Positions 12,950 through 24,965 of a stretch of DNA of 64,000 nt are shown one piece after another. Position 1 is the first letter of the stretch. Each line of letters starts with the position of its first letter. Both the position numbers and the translations under genes were made by a program. Source of the stretch: Poa pratensis (lineage: Eukaryota > Streptophyta > Magnoliopsida > Poales > Poaceae); NCBI GenBank assembly GCA_947311845.1, contig CAMZMU010000089.1:26639769-26703768 (forward strand). The letters run 5' to 3'. The notes below the pieces were generated by a model. It worked only from the letters and a program-made list of their open reading frames with translations, was not told the DNA's origin and made no database searches.

Positions 12950-14560
12950 ACTGTACTCCATATGTCCTCCGGTATAAAACCCAAGCAGTTCTTGCAAAAC
13001 AATGCCCCGGAAAATAAAATAAAGAGCAAAAGCACCCATTGGCTCATATATTTTTTCCCGAACAAAAAAATCGAGAAAAATATTTTTTTTAAATCTGAAA
13101 AAAATTGGTGGCAGGCATATATAAGTTTTCTACATACGAGCCACGTTTCATGGTGAAATGACATTAATGTTGTGATGTGCACAAAAAATTAGTGGCCTAA
13201 ATGGAATTTAAAATAATACTTTTAGAGTACTGTTTTTTCTTTTTCGCACAGAACACCACGCATGTCAATTCATCACGAAGCTTTGTACGCATTTGGAACA
13301 CCCGTATATGTTAGTCACCAAAAATCAGTTTTTTAAAAAGCTTTGTGTTAATTTTTTCAAATTATATTTGGGCAGGAGCATGTGAGCCCGGGAGCCAAAA
13401 CGGCTTTCCCCAAAAGCACCATACAATACCTTAGCCACCAGGCGCCAACGTCCTCTATTCCTCCTATCCATGCTGGTTTTCCTTACCTCACGTGGTTTTA
13501 TGGCTGTAGAGATGGGGAACCTTAAACTGGTTTCGAGGGGACCAGAAATGGGTTATTCAGGTTGCATTTTTACGGGATCTGCTAGAGATGCTCTTATAGC
13601 CGTAGAGATGGGGAACCCATGTCATACATTTTTTGGTCTATTCTTGCTAGTTTCGCGTGTGTTTGATATCAACATATCGATGTTGGAGGCGGCTTCATGT
13701 GGAATAATGGTTTCCCAACTCTATCCCTTCTCGACATGGTCTTAATGGTTGATGTCGCAAGCTAGTGGTATTTTGGTTTCTCTTTTTTGTCATATTGGCA
13801 TTGTGGTCTTACCGTTCGGTGGTCTAGTGATGAAGTAGTGGTTCAACATTGTATTGTGATGAGCATGTATCCGGCCACGGTGCATTCAGATGTCTAATTT
13901 TTCTCACACCCTTTATAGTGGCAGCTCATGCGGCTATTCAAAAACCTAGGAGGATGGTCCAGCTTTGTGCATGCACGGTCTTTTGTGGTTTCTTTCTCGA
14001 GAGCATGAAGAACAACCAAAATGTGATTGGTGGAGTCAGAGATGGCATTTTGAGAGTGCATTGGTGTCACTTTAAGTTTTATTGATGTTTTTCATTAGTA
14101 TTTTTTTCCTCGATGTGAGAGAACATTCTCACTTAATTATTAAGCCAAATCATTGCTTAAAAAAAGTGGGAAAAATATGAGTGGGTCAAACATCACTCAA
14201 AGTCACGAAGGAATGTGTCAATTCTTGAACCTCCCCCACTGATAGGTGAAGCACGAAAGAGGTGGATTTTAGTATGGTGATCAAATTCCGCTCGAAGCAA
14301 AACAGTCTGGGGCATATGATTTCAAGTGGTTACCTGAGCTCGGTTATTCTTTCTCCATTAGCATTAGTTCTACGATGTCTCAAGTACGAAAATGGAAGAT
14401 TATTTCCGTCTAAAATGGAAGATTATTCATTTCCTATCGTATTTGATTTGTCTAATGTTTTTTGGTTGCGTGCACCCACAATCTCTCCGCTGCTTTCAGC
14501 ATTATTGCAGAGATGGGATATATTTGGTATCGTATCGATATTAACATGTTGTTTATATCA
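12950..14560. other. Intergenic DNA, repeat debris
   Basis: Contains AT-rich blocks (13040-13400) and a GAGATGCTCTTA-type terminus near 13580, as found at the ends of grass MITEs, but I could not pair the ends. No gene recognised. Confidence 0.3.
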
Positions 14561-14649
14561 AAAATCTCTACTATATAATACGAGTAACCGTGCGGGTCAT
14601 ACGTCGTGGAAGTTTTACAGTTAAGTCCATCATGTTTTCGAAAATCAAC

Positions 14650-14956
14650 CTGCAGCATACCTGGCCATGGGCAGCCCGGACCGGACGGCCCGACACAGCC
14701 CGGCCCGTAAATCTCGGTCCGGGTCGGGCTCGGGTCTGAATTTCGGGCCCGACAGACAGCTCAGGCCGGGCTCGGGCTTAACAAAAACGTGAATTTAGTA
14801 AGGATCGGGCCAGGCCGAGCGGGCCTAGTCGGGCTTGGGCCTGATTTCTGCAGCCCGTCTATTGGGCTGGGCCGGACTCAGGCCTGGGGTTTTCTGCGAC
14901 GGGCTTTTTAGGCCCAGCCCGAGCCCGGCCCGGCCCGAGAAATGCCCATGTATAAC
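14650..14956. repeat. GC-rich inverted-repeat element (GGGCCCGGCCC type)
   Basis: About 300 bp dominated by GGGCCCG/CGGGCC runs and bounded by short inverted ends: ATACCTGGCCATGGGCA on the left and the complement of TATACATGGGCA on the right. No ORF. Matching pieces recur at 23478-23504 and 24966-25035. I do not recognise the family; such sequences are common in grass genomes. Confidence 0.5.
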
Positions 14957-14959
14957 CCG

Positions 14960-15590
14960 CAGGCCCTACTTATCCTTCTCTCTCTCCCGACGCTCACGAC
15001 AACAAATCCCTCGCGCGAGCCGGCCCAAATTCTCCGGCGGCGCGGCGGGTCTCCGCTGCCCTCGCGCCCTACTCCTCCTCCGGCGAGGTAGGGTCCCGTG
15101 GTCCTCCCGCCCCGCCTCCCTGCACCCCCAAGGAGCCATCGTTGAGGCTGGAGCACCCGCGCGCCGCCCAAGGCTCCGCCGCAAGATGCGCTGGTCCTGC
15201 CTCGTACCTCAGAGCCTCAGCGGCCGCCGAACAGGACCAACCGCAGCAGGGCGGACAGCGCGGAGAGGCATGAGGAGGAGAACGGAGCTCCCTTCCCTCT
15301 CGCCCCCATCCTCCGCTCTCTCCAATTGCTCCCTGTGGCAGGCGATGGGAAAGGGTGGCTGATGAGGAGGGTCTCGGCGGCGGTGCAAGCTCCTCGCCCA
15401 TGGAAGAATGACGGAATTGTACCTCCACCTCATGTCGTGGAGGTCTGGAGGAGGTTGTGTACAGCGCCGCCTGTCCAGCCCGTCGACAACATGGTGATGC
15501 TGGTGAGTCTGAACCTGCACAGGAGGAATGACATTACTGCTGGCCTCAACTTGAATGGCATGAAGCTGCTGCATTAAACTAAGCATTATA
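14960..15590 (+). other. GC-rich gene-like segment carried in the Helitron
   Basis: A sudden CpG-rich block with leader-like CT-rich sequence at its start (about 14970-15000) resembles the 5' UTR and first exon of a grass gene. ORFs exist in several frames (one of 175 codons at 14835-15362) but none shows a recognised domain or a clear splice pattern. Capture of host gene fragments is common for grass Helitrons; capture here is inferred from composition and position only. Confidence 0.3.
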
Positions 15591-16192
15591 TATATTGAGA
15601 TCGATCTCACATATGTTTTTCCCACGTTTGGCGTTGGCCTGAATGGCAGACATCCATACTGATAAAAATGGGATGACTCGCAGCTGCTTGTGGAAGAACC
15701 TTGGGCAAAATGGACAGAAATTCAAGAGAGGTAGTGCCTTCAGAAGCAAGAACACACCCAACAGGCGACTTCTCCCTGATGCCGACATCCCCTAGCTGCA
15801 GGCATGGGTCTCGTCCTGCTACTCTTCGCACCAGGAGTCTGTGGGTGCCTTGTGGCTCGGCTACACCAAAAGGCACGGGATAAGCTTGTTGTATTGCAGC
15901 ATAGGCCTGGAGACTTGGTCTGCCTTGTCTTTGCCGGCCGATCTGCCCACCATCAGCCGCACCGGCTGCCTGGACGACGCTCGAGTGTGAGGACGAAGTG
16001 AGGCACAGTCGCCCAAACAAATCTGGGCCAAGCGGATTGTGTCCCTTACTTGATTTTGATTCTGTGTTCGTTTGACTGAAATTTCTCTGCTAATCCATGC
16101 TCGAGCTTATGTTTCTCTTGTTTGTTTGTAAAGATGCTGCTGCAGATTTTGTTTTCGTTGGCTGTGGATGCTGGATGCCCTCTTGCATAAGT

Positions 16193-16325
16193 ATGGTTTG
16201 AAATGTGTGTGTGTGCGCACGACGCACTGATATTGGTTGTGAATCAGAAGGCTGAAATTTGGTTTGAAATGTGTCTGTGTGCGCACGACGCACTGACATT
16301 GTTTGTGTGAAATTTTCCCTTCCAT
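16193..16325 (+). repeat. 66-bp tandem duplication
   Basis: Two adjacent units share GGTTTGAAATGTGT followed by GTGTGCGCACGACGCACTGA, offset by 66 bp, with few differences. Each contains the self-complementary GTGCGCAC. It lies inside the Helitron-like element. Confidence 0.75.
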
Positions 16326-16749
16326 TTTTTTTGACTCGTTCCTTGTAAGTATTAATTTGATTGTGAATCAGATAAAATAATGGGTTCAGGAATATGTGTG
16401 ATACCCAAATGAATACGCTTGTACACAAAATTTGTACGTGGCCAGTTTACACTTTTTCCAGATCGGAGGGAGTAGTTTTTTCATGTAATTTAACAAAGGA
16501 TTTTTTACATGTGGATTTCATACTTCTGGATGCCCATGATGTATACGAAGAAGATTAGAAAGTAAGTGGTCACCTTTTCTTTTATCTTTGTGAGGATTGT
16601 AGTATAATGGGACATGTAAGAGAAATGAAATATGTGAGAAAGCTAACACACTTCTAAAACGATGATAGAACAAAAATCAATGTTTACTTCAAACATAAGA
16701 TGTCTGACTTGTTTTATACCCGTTGCAACGCACGGGCAGTTTGCTAGTA

Positions 16750-17845
16750 CAAGTAACACCTTTTTAGTTCTAGCGTGTCTAATTCGGGACGAATCTGAGG
16801 CGGCGGTTTTCGGACGACACTGCACTACGACAGATTCATCGATTGTGCTAAACTAAAGATTCAGCGGATTAACCTCACCTACTAAAGCCTTGTGTACCAA
16901 TCATACCGATCGCCACATGCATACGCACCTCCTGGGAGTCCCAAATTTCTCAAGTCCCAAGTTCAGACAAAACAAACGAAGTACCATCACCCTACTTACC
17001 AGTCGAAGATTCTGATCTCTCTTTCAATCTCCATCGTTTAATTTTTGACCTGCTGGCCAGTAGGTTCGGCTACCTTGCTGCGACGAGGTCTTGCGTTTTG
17101 TGTTGCTTGGCTCCGTCGTCAGGTGCCACTCTCTTTTTGACATGTCCTGTGCCACTCTCAGTGCAGTAGTCAGTAGATTTGAACAGGGATAAAACTGGTT
17201 CGCTTGAGTGCAGTTTTAGTAAAGAGCCAAGCCGAATTCGGAAGGCAAGCTCAAGTCGTCGTCGATCGCCATCACGCATTCACGCCACCAACGCCCGCGT
17301 TGTTTTCAGTTTGACGGCGGGCGTGGCCGTTTCCACCAGTCTGCAGGAGAACTCTGCAACCGATCCTCTCTCAAGACGGTTTCAGTGGATGGTCGATGCA
17401 GCAGCAGCAGCAGTTAGCCAGTTTAGCGGATCACTAGACTACAATATGTTTAAAGTGACAATCGACATAGGTTGGTTTTGCTCCGCACGAAATGTCGCAA
17501 AAGTCCAGAGGGCAGGTGCGATGCTGCTACCTACCTCAATCGGCGTATCCGTTGTCCACTCCAATTAGAACTGCTTAAGAAAGCCGATTCAACCATGCAA
17601 GAATTCTAGTTTGTCATTTTTTCTCTTCGTTGATGGTCGTGAGCTCACCACCTAACCAGTCAATCACCCTCCAAGATGGCGTGCTTGGTGTGGAAAAAAA
17701 ATCAGAAACTGCAGCTGCCAAGGAAAATTCTGGACCTGCATGTATTCTGTGTATTCACGTTTCCTGCTTATTTCAGTAGCTTTGAACGCTAGCTTGAAAT
17801 TTTAAAACAAAACTTAATTAGGGTTGCATCCGATCCATTTATAAT
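16750..17845. other. Non-coding stretch between Helitron and copia element
   Basis: A 129-codon ORF (17179-17568) shows no recognised motif and contains only low-complexity CAGCAG. Nothing else could be supported. Confidence 0.3.
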
Positions 17846-18035
17846 TGTGGAAGCGTTTCTACTCACCGACATGGTGAGCCGCAGGTTACGTGTTGATTTA
17901 TATAGGCGAGTACATGGTTGTTGGAGAAATTACATCAGGGTTTAGATAGAAGGAGATCGAAGCTAATCCCTTGATCTCAGGAACCGAATATGTTTTATAT
18001 GACAACATATTGGGTGTACAATATATATCCTAACA
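17846..18035 (-). mobile_element. Copia 3' LTR (probable)
   Basis: Reading the minus strand, a purine-rich tract GGGGGAA runs straight into TGTTAGGATATATATTGTAC at 18035, the classical polypurine tract/LTR start just after the RNase H gene. The far end is less certain; a CACA at about 17846 would give a 190-bp LTR. It contains a CTATATAAAT TATA-like box. The matching 5' LTR is absent because the element is truncated. Confidence 0.6.
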
Positions 18036-18042
18036 TTCCCCC

Positions 18043-19782
18043 TTAATCAAAACTTGTACTAAAATCTTGCAGAGCTTGACTTGGCAATGGCTTGGTGAAT
18101 CCATCGGCCACTTGATCTTTGGTAGAGATAAACCGGATGACCAACTTCTTCTGAGCAACTCTTTCGCGAACAAAGTGATAATCAATCTCAATGTGTTTAG
18201 TCCTGCCATGAAAGATAGGATTGGCAGAAAGATATGTGGCACCTAAATCATCACAACATAAACATGGGACATCATGAAGAGAAATCCCAAGCTCATGAAG
18301 AAGAGACTCAAGCCATATAACTTCAGTAGTAGCATTCGCCAAGGATTTGTATTCTGCCTCTGTACTTGATCGTGACACTGTTGCTTGCTTTCGAGCACTC
18401 CAAGATATAAGATTCGGTCCAAAGAAAATGGCAAAACCACCAGTGGACCGTCTATCATCACACAACCAGCCCAGCCGGCATCGGAGAAGGCACTAATCAA
18501 ATTGGACTGAGATTTACTGAATGTCAAACCTGTGTCAATAGTATCCTTGACATACCGTAAAATCCGCTTTACAGCGGTCCAATGTACTGTTGTGGGAGCA
18601 TGCAAAAACTGGCAGACTTTGTTAACAGAAAAAGAAATATCAGGACGTGTCAACGTTAAATACTGGAGTGCTCCCACAATACTTCTGTACTTGGTACTGT
18701 CCTTGGAGCCAAGAAAAGTGCCTTCATATGCCAAAAGTTTGTCAGATGCAGATAATGGAGTGTTGTACGGTTTGCAATTAGTCATGACAACTTTAGCTAA
18801 CAAATCAGATGCATACTTTGCTTGTGTAAGAACAAGACCATGTGAAACTTTCTTAACCTCAATGCACAAAAAGAAATGCAAATCTCCTAGATCCTTGATA
18901 GCAAAATGAGTGCCCAACTTATGCAAGAGAGTGGCAATAGCGTGATCGGAGGAACTTGTGACAATAATATCATCCACATAAATAAAAACAAAGACCATGA
19001 CACCTGATCGATTATATATAAATAAACAGGCATGTGTCGGCCTTGGATGGAATAAACCAAGAGTGTGAAGTTTGGCACTAAGCCGAGAGTACCATGCACG
19101 TAGAGCCTGCTTGAGTCCATACAAGGCTTTATCAAGTTTGCAAATGTGATGAGGGGCATTGACATCTTCATACCCAGGAAGCTGTTCCATGTACACTTCC
19201 TCTTCCAGAACGTCATGCAAAAACACATTCTTGACATCTAGTTGCCGCAAACTCCATCCTCGAGAAACAGAGATGGACAAAACAAGTCTAATAGTTGCAG
19301 CTTTAACAAATGGGCTAAAAATGTCTTCATAATAAATGCCAAATCTTTGCTTAAATCCTTTTGCTACTAAGCGAGCCTTATATCTATCAATGGTACTATC
19401 AGCATTACGTTTGCTTATGTAAACCCATTTGCAATCAATAACAGTTTTACCGTGAGGGGATGGAACCAAATGCCATGTTTTGTTCTTGATGAGTGCAGCA
19501 TATTCCTCATCCATAGCTGCACACCAATCTGGGCTGTCCAACGCAGCAGAGAGATTGCGAGGTTCACCATCTGTACGCAAAAAAGAGTAACGAACCGTGC
19601 CAGCAGTAAAAAGTTTGGGCTGAGTGATTCCTTTTTGCAATCTGGTATTTTTCGCAGGAGCAGTCATAGAAACAGGCGGCGCAGAAGATCCCGAGGCAGG
19701 AGCACGGGCCCGAGAAGGGACAACGCGGGATCCCGAGGCGCGGGTCGGAGCATGTTTTGATGCAAGGCCCGACCGCGCGGTC
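18043..19782 (-). pseudogene. Copia reverse transcriptase and RNase H portion
   Basis: Minus-strand frames give the copia [22 protein letters not shown], the [12 protein letters not shown] block, the catalytic FIYVDDIIV and [13 protein letters not shown]. RNase H follows in a second frame ([38 protein letters not shown]). The change of frame near 18460 (after DAGWAGC) is a small deletion. The N-side continues to the insertion site of the LTR-like element at 19783. Confidence 0.9.
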
Positions 19783-19787
19783 GTTGT

Positions 19788-21961
19788 TGAAAGGACAAGG
19801 ATGTCGCCTAGAGGGGGGGGGGGGTGAATAGGCGATTAAAACTTTTCCGGTTTAGGCTTGATAATTGCGGAATAAAAATAGGTGTTTAAATTAACAAGCC
19901 AACAACCTAAATACTAGGCTCACCTATGTGCACCAACAACTTATGCTAAGCAAGACAAGCAACAAGGTGATAGCAATATAGAATACTTCAAGCACGAAGA
20001 CTATGACAATGTAAAGTGCATAAGTAAAGAGCTCGGGGTATAGAAATAACCGAGGCACACGGAGACGAGGATGTATTCCCGAGTTCCTCCTTTTTAGGGG
20101 AGTACGTCTCGTTGGAGAGGTGTGAGCCACCACAACAGGTCGGTCTCAACGCCACAAAGGCTTCACCTTCTTCCCCGATGAACCGCCCCACAAAAGGTTT
20201 GGTTCACCTTCCACTATCGGAATCCTTCGAGGCGGAATTCGGAACTTTTACAACAACAACCCGGGACACAACCCACAACTGGATTGGGGGCTCCCGGATA
20301 GGTACAAGTGACCAAAAAATGTCTCAACCACCACAAAGGCGTTTAGGGTCCAATGACCCAAGAGTAACAAGCTCACAGACTTTCAACTTTCACGAATCCT
20401 CATGGAGAGTACAAATCGATGCACAATGCAATGGCAAGAGCACAAGTGCTCAAATCATTCACTCTCAAATTCCAACAAAGCAACACATGCTTATGGGGGA
20501 ATAAGAGAGGAAGAACAAAGTAGGAGAGCCTTAAAAAAAAGAACAAAGTAGGAGAAACACCAAGAACTTCAAGATCAAGATCTACTAGGTTCCCCTCACT
20601 TAGAAGAGAGATGTATTGGTGGAAATGTAGATCTAGATCTCCTCTCTCTTTTCCCTCAAAGATATGCAAGAATCATGTGAGGAATTGAGAGAGAGGCAAG
20701 CTTTCCAAGGTCAACAATGGTTGGAGAGAGAGAGAAAAACGTGCTTGGCAAAGCTGCTAACTTTGGGGAAGAAGGGGGCCTTTTATAGGTCCCCACGAAA
20801 AATAGCCGTTGCAGTAAAACAGGGGCCAGAATATCCGGCCTAAGTAGGGGCCGGAATATCCGCCCCCCGGAATATCCGGCCTGGAAACAAAAGGTCCGGC
20901 CCAAAGGTCCGGTTTTGACAGAGGCTCGCACTCGGGGCTCGAAAAGAGCTAAAAACACTTTTTAGGGCCGGAATATCCGCCCCCCCGGAATATCCGGCCC
21001 AACAAGACCCGGATATTCCAGTTTTGACAGAACCAGCAAAACTAAACCAACAATAACTTTTTCACCCGGACTCCATTTTCGATGATCTTGGGCTTGTTGG
21101 AATCGCAACGAAGAGCACTACAAGATCATGCAGAGAAACATCATAGTCCATCATGTGAGGAGGAATCCACAAGAGAAGAGTTTGACCTCTCTAGAAAAGA
21201 CAAACCGGTAAAACCTCCAACATCAAAAACACGACAAGATATTCATATGAAATCCGTTTTTGATGAACTAGAGGTTGATATGGAGATGAACACAAGCTCT
21301 AAATCCTCACATGGATAAAAGCCAAATAAGAAACAAGAAAGATGATATGCCAAGTATGCAAAGATTTGAGCTCTCCACAAAGATGCGATCAAGTTAATCA
21401 CTTGAGAGCCCCTCTTGATAGTACGCCGTCTATCCTATAACCCGGTCTCCCACTAACACCATACGAGACCGGTAAAATAGAAACCCTATCAAGATCATAC
21501 CTTTGCCTTGCGCATTCCACTTGAGCTAGATGATGACGATCTTGACTCTCTCAAGTTGGAACATCTTTCTTGATTGTGTTTGCTAGCACATGCTTGATGA
21601 AGACTTCTCCAAATACTCCCCCATACTCCATGATGGGAGAGCCTTGCTAATCTCCGTCTTCATGAATCCACTTGCACTTCATCTTCTTATCTTGATATAT
21701 ATGATGGCTTGGAGATAACATGAATGTTCACTCAATCTTCTTTTTCAAGCCATGCTCAATAAGCTCAACTCTTCACATGACCATTCCTCATATAAACCGT
21801 TGGATAGAACCTTGATCATCATATAAGCTTCTAGAGTCCAACACATGAACTCCAATCTTTTCCCATGGACAAGATCTATAAGGATATCTCAATGCAAACA
21901 TTAGTCCATAAGGATTGTCATTAATTACCAAAACCACACATGGGGGCACCATGCACTTTCA
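19788..21961 (-). mobile_element. LTR-like non-coding element, copy A
   Basis: 2174 bp inserted in the copia polyprotein. In element orientation (minus strand) it starts TGAAAGTGCATGGTGCC at 21961 and ends CTTTCA at 19788, flanked by the exact 5-bp repeat GTTGT (19783-19787 and 21962-21966). TG...CA ends, a 5-bp duplication, no ORF, and an internal CTATAAAAGG (about 20779-20790) fit a solo LTR. The sequence is homologous along its length to 47600-50083. It holds a palindrome array upstream of the TATA-like box and small hairpins near 20125-20480. A G tract (about 19808-19826) lies close to its 3' end. The family name is not known to me. Confidence 0.8.
20826..21020 (-). repeat. Array of CCGGA-TAT-TCCGG near-palindromes
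   Basis: Six copies of the 13-mer CCGGAATATCCGG (plus-strand reading; arms CCGGA/TCCGG with a 3-nt centre), some with one edge base changed, at about 20826, 20851, 20867, 20968, 20985 and 21009. AGGTCCGG repeats lie between them. The array lies immediately upstream, in element orientation, of the TATA-like box of copy A. Confidence 0.85.
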
Positions 21962-21966
21962 GTTGT

Positions 21967-23400
21967 GGAGTACGTGGCAACACCGGGTTGGCGTGTCGCG
22001 GACGCGGAGGGCGACGTGGACTGGGATGCGGATCCAAGGGAATCTCCACCTGACGCAGATCCGCCGTCGTTGTCAGCGCCGACAATATCAGCATCGGATC
22101 CGGCGTCCGATCCTGTCAGCGCATCATCATCGGGATTGCCATCAAATCCGTCGTTTTGTGACATGGAATCATGACTTGATTCTGCATCATTTTGCTCCGA
22201 ATTTGCACCATTTTCCTCCGGATTTTTCAGCAGGCACCTGTCCATGATTAGTAGCAGGTATATATGGAGCATCATTAGTTATAAGATCATCATTATTCAT
22301 ATCCCCATTTGTACGTGGCAAAAGTGTGGAAGGAAGGAGAAGAATTTCTTTCATAAGAAGGGTGCCGGCGTAGGGATGGAGGGAAGCAAAAGGAAAGACA
22401 TTTTCGTCAAAAACCACATCACGAGATATGTATACCGTTCCGGTGGAGACGTCAAGGCACTTGACACCCTTGTGGCGAGGGCTATAGCCGAGAAACACAC
22501 ATTGTTTGGAACGGAAAGATAGCTTGCGTGAGTTGTAGGAGCGTAAATTAGGCCAACATGAACATCCAAACACTCGAAGAGAATTGTAGTTTGGCGTGAC
22601 TCCAAGGAGCCGTTCACTTGGACTCTCATTTTTAATGACTTTGCTAGGCACAAGATTAATGCGATAGGTGGCAGTGAGAAAGGCTTCTTCCCAAAACTTG
22701 AGAGGCATGGATGCATTTGCTAGAAGAGAGAGACCTACTTTAACAATATGTATATGTTTGCGTTCAGCGGAGCCGTTCTGTTGGTGTGCATGGGGGCAAG
22801 ATACATGATGCAATATGCCAAGTTTTTGAAAGAATGAATTTAGTTTCTCATATTCACCTCCCCAATCGGTCTGCATGGTGATGAATTTTTGACCAAACTT
22901 GAGTTCAACAAGATGCATGAAATTTTCAAAGACAACAAAGACATCGGATTTCTTTTTGAGTAAATATATCCACATGAACTTGCTGAAGTCATCAATAAAA
23001 CTCACATAATAATTATGTCTACCAACAGATGTGGGTGCCGGCCCCGAAACATCCGAAACTTTTTGTTGTAACAGCAAGGTGGATACACTAGTAGAGATAT
23101 GATATGGGAGTTGATGACTCTTTGCTTTTTGACATGAATCACAAACAAAATCATGACTAGAATCCTTCGAATAAGGAAGACAATATTTCTTAAGAATTTG
23201 TTGAACAACTAAATATGATGGATGACCTAGGCGACTATGCCACTTGGCTGAGGATGGTTTTGTGGCGACACAAACTTGTTTATTCAGTGATGTTGAAGAT
23301 GACACGATGGGATACAGACCACCTTCACACCGTCCTTTAAGAAGAACTTTCATCGAGGTTCGATCCTTAACAAAAAAATGTCAATGGTAAATTCAAAGAA
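21967..23400 (-). pseudogene. Copia GAG-pre-integrase and integrase portion
   Basis: Minus-strand reading shows SATKNLLSVHKLARDNDVFF, the HSRLGHPS...CDSCQKAK zinc-binding region, and the integrase core with catalytic residues in FIDDFSKF, TDWGGEYE and NGSAERKHIHIV, then the C-terminal FLGYSPRHKGVKCLD block. The frame shifts once near 22230, and the acidic/serine-rich linker continues in another frame to the insertion at 21962-21966. Upstream of about 23400 a start-side shift and the truncation junction remove gag. Confidence 0.9.
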
Positions 23401-23477
23401 TACATCATTATCTCGTGCAAGTTTGTGAACAGAAAGAAGATTTTTAGTCGCACTACCACCACCGACTGCTCGACCTT

Positions 23478-23504
23478 GAATTTCGGGCCCGACAAACAGT
23501 TGAG
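23478..23504 (+). repeat. Left fragment of the GC-rich repeat
   Basis: GAATTTCGGGCCCGACAAAC and the next bases match 14738 onward with one difference in 22 bases. The other side of this repeat resumes at about 24966, with a LINE between. Confidence 0.4.
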
Positions 23505-23514
23505 GTAAATACAA

Positions 23515-24960
23515 TGTTTTTTTTTAATTTTGGGGTATATTAATTAAGAAAAAATAGCAGGCATACAAGGTTCATTACAATCATTCAGGACCAAATTATC
23601 CACATAGTGTGGAACCAAACCAACTAAAATACCATCCAAATTAGAAAGACGACAGAAACTAGCTAGGTTATGGGCCGCTTGATTCAGACATATTCACCTT
23701 GTTAACACGCCAATCAGCTGGGAGGGATCTGCTCAAGGGATCTGCTCAGTAGTTTAACTTCAGAGATGATGAGCGAAATTTCAGACTTTGTACTCTCCTT
23801 TGCATTCAGCTCAGCCACAATGCTTGCACAATCACATTCAAGTTGGTCAGGTAAAGAAGCAACAACAGTGATCGCTTTGATACCCCGCATGCATGCAATA
23901 GCTTCAGCCATTTCAGCAGACGAGCATCTCACGATTCTGCCCCATGCAGCCAGCAAGACCGCACTGGAGTCATCATGAAGGATGGCACCCCAAGAGCCAT
24001 TACTTTCCTGATCATAGAAGCTGGCATCGACGTTCAGTTTCGTCCAGCCACCATCAGGTTTTGTCCATCTTTCAACAGTTTTAGGTTTCTGTTTAGGCTC
24101 TCCTTTTGTCAAGTTGAAGAGGGATTTCTTTCCTTTGATGCATTGGATGTCGGCATTCGAGTCCTTCTGCTAGAAAGAGGTGAAATAGGACTGCATGAAG
24201 TAAGCCGATTGATCGACAACACACTTGCCATCTCCAAAAATGGAGCTGTTTCGCATGTGCCAGCACCTCCACCATAGAAAGAGCAGTTTTGCTCTTCTTT
24301 CTTCGTTACATTGCTCCAGCAAGACAAGGATCCAGTCTTTGCCTGTGTAAGAGAGCTTGCTGTCCGGAGGGAGGTCTCAATGGTCTCTTGTGTGGTATCT
24401 GAGCGCTCTTGCCTTCGTTCATCTCACCATTGCATGATGGGCAGTCTCAGGTTCCATCCCACAAATCTGGCAAGTTGGAATCATATCCATGTTTCTGGTA
24501 CATCGGTGGACTTGAACGTCAAGGGTGTCATTAGCCAGCTTTCAAGCAAAAACCTTAATTTTTGGGGGTACTTTTGCATTCCATATTAGTTTCCAAAGAC
24601 CTCTTTCGGGCTGCCACTAGTGGACTGTTGACTATCCTTATTTTGCATTTCCATTCCAATCATATACGCACGCCTGACCGAGAATAAGTGATCAAGGGGT
24701 GGTAACTCATATTACAAGGGGAAACTTTGCACAGAGTTCCATTACGATTAATGGGTGACTCCGAGATTTCTTGTGGGCACAGGCATTACAAGTCATTCAG
24801 TCTTATGGTTCTTCATTATCTGTATATGGGCTTTTTTTAGTTGCTCATTTTGTCTGGACTTTCAGTTTAATGTTTTATTCGACGGCCGTAGTTATTGACA
24901 AGAACTTATTGAATCCATCGTTTGGTCTCATAACAAATTAAAATTTGCTTCTGCTACTCA
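23515..24960 (-). mobile_element. 5'-truncated LINE with RNase H domain
   Basis: Minus strand: RNase H-like domain KLNVDASFYDQESNGSWGAI ... ECDCASIVAELNAKE (24060-23720) typical of plant LINE ORF2 C-termini, then a 3' UTR ending in an A tract (T run at 23518-23526). Upstream, the zinc-knuckle/RT end is only recognisable in fragments with frameshifts. It sits between the two pieces of the GC-rich repeat, so it probably inserted there. No clean target duplication was found. Confidence 0.75.
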
Positions 24961-24965
24961 GCCTA

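Larger units (their letters stand above)
14565..16747 (+). mobile_element. Helitron-like element
   Basis: The left end is TCTCTACTATATAATACGAG directly after an A (14564). The right end is CTAG (16744-16747) directly before a T, preceded by a short hairpin CCCGT-TGCAACGC-ACGGG (16719-16736). A 5' TC, a 3' hairpin followed by CTRR, A/T insertion and no target duplication are the Helitron rules; the TCTCTACTA start and the CCCGTTGCAACGCACGGG hairpin are familiar from grass Helitrons. At 2183 bp, with no Rep/helicase ORF, it is non-autonomous. Inside are a GC-rich inverted-repeat element, a GC-rich gene-like segment and a 66-bp duplication. Confidence 0.65.
18036..23465 (-). mobile_element. Degenerate Ty1/copia retrotransposon, nested and truncated
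   Basis: Minus-strand order is GAG-pre-integrase, integrase, reverse transcriptase, RNase H, 3' LTR: copia order. It lacks the gag region and 5' LTR, cut off near 23455-23475 by a junction with GC-rich repeat and LINE sequence. The polyprotein is broken by an inserted LTR-like element (19788-21961, 5-bp duplication GTTGT) and by at least two frameshifts (about 18460 and about 22230). Removing the insertion and one GTTGT restores an open frame across the site, so the insertion came later. Confidence 0.9.

Noticed and set aside
13016..13400. Possible Mutator-like MITE
   Set aside because: Suggestive AGCAAAAGC and GAGCCAAAA ends could not be paired as inverted repeats with a target duplication.
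19788..21961. Copy A as a cut-and-paste MITE because of TGAAAG/CTTTCA inverted ends
   Set aside because: The inverted match is only about 6 bp; TG/CA ends and 5-bp duplications fit LTR integration better. The alternative is not fully excluded.
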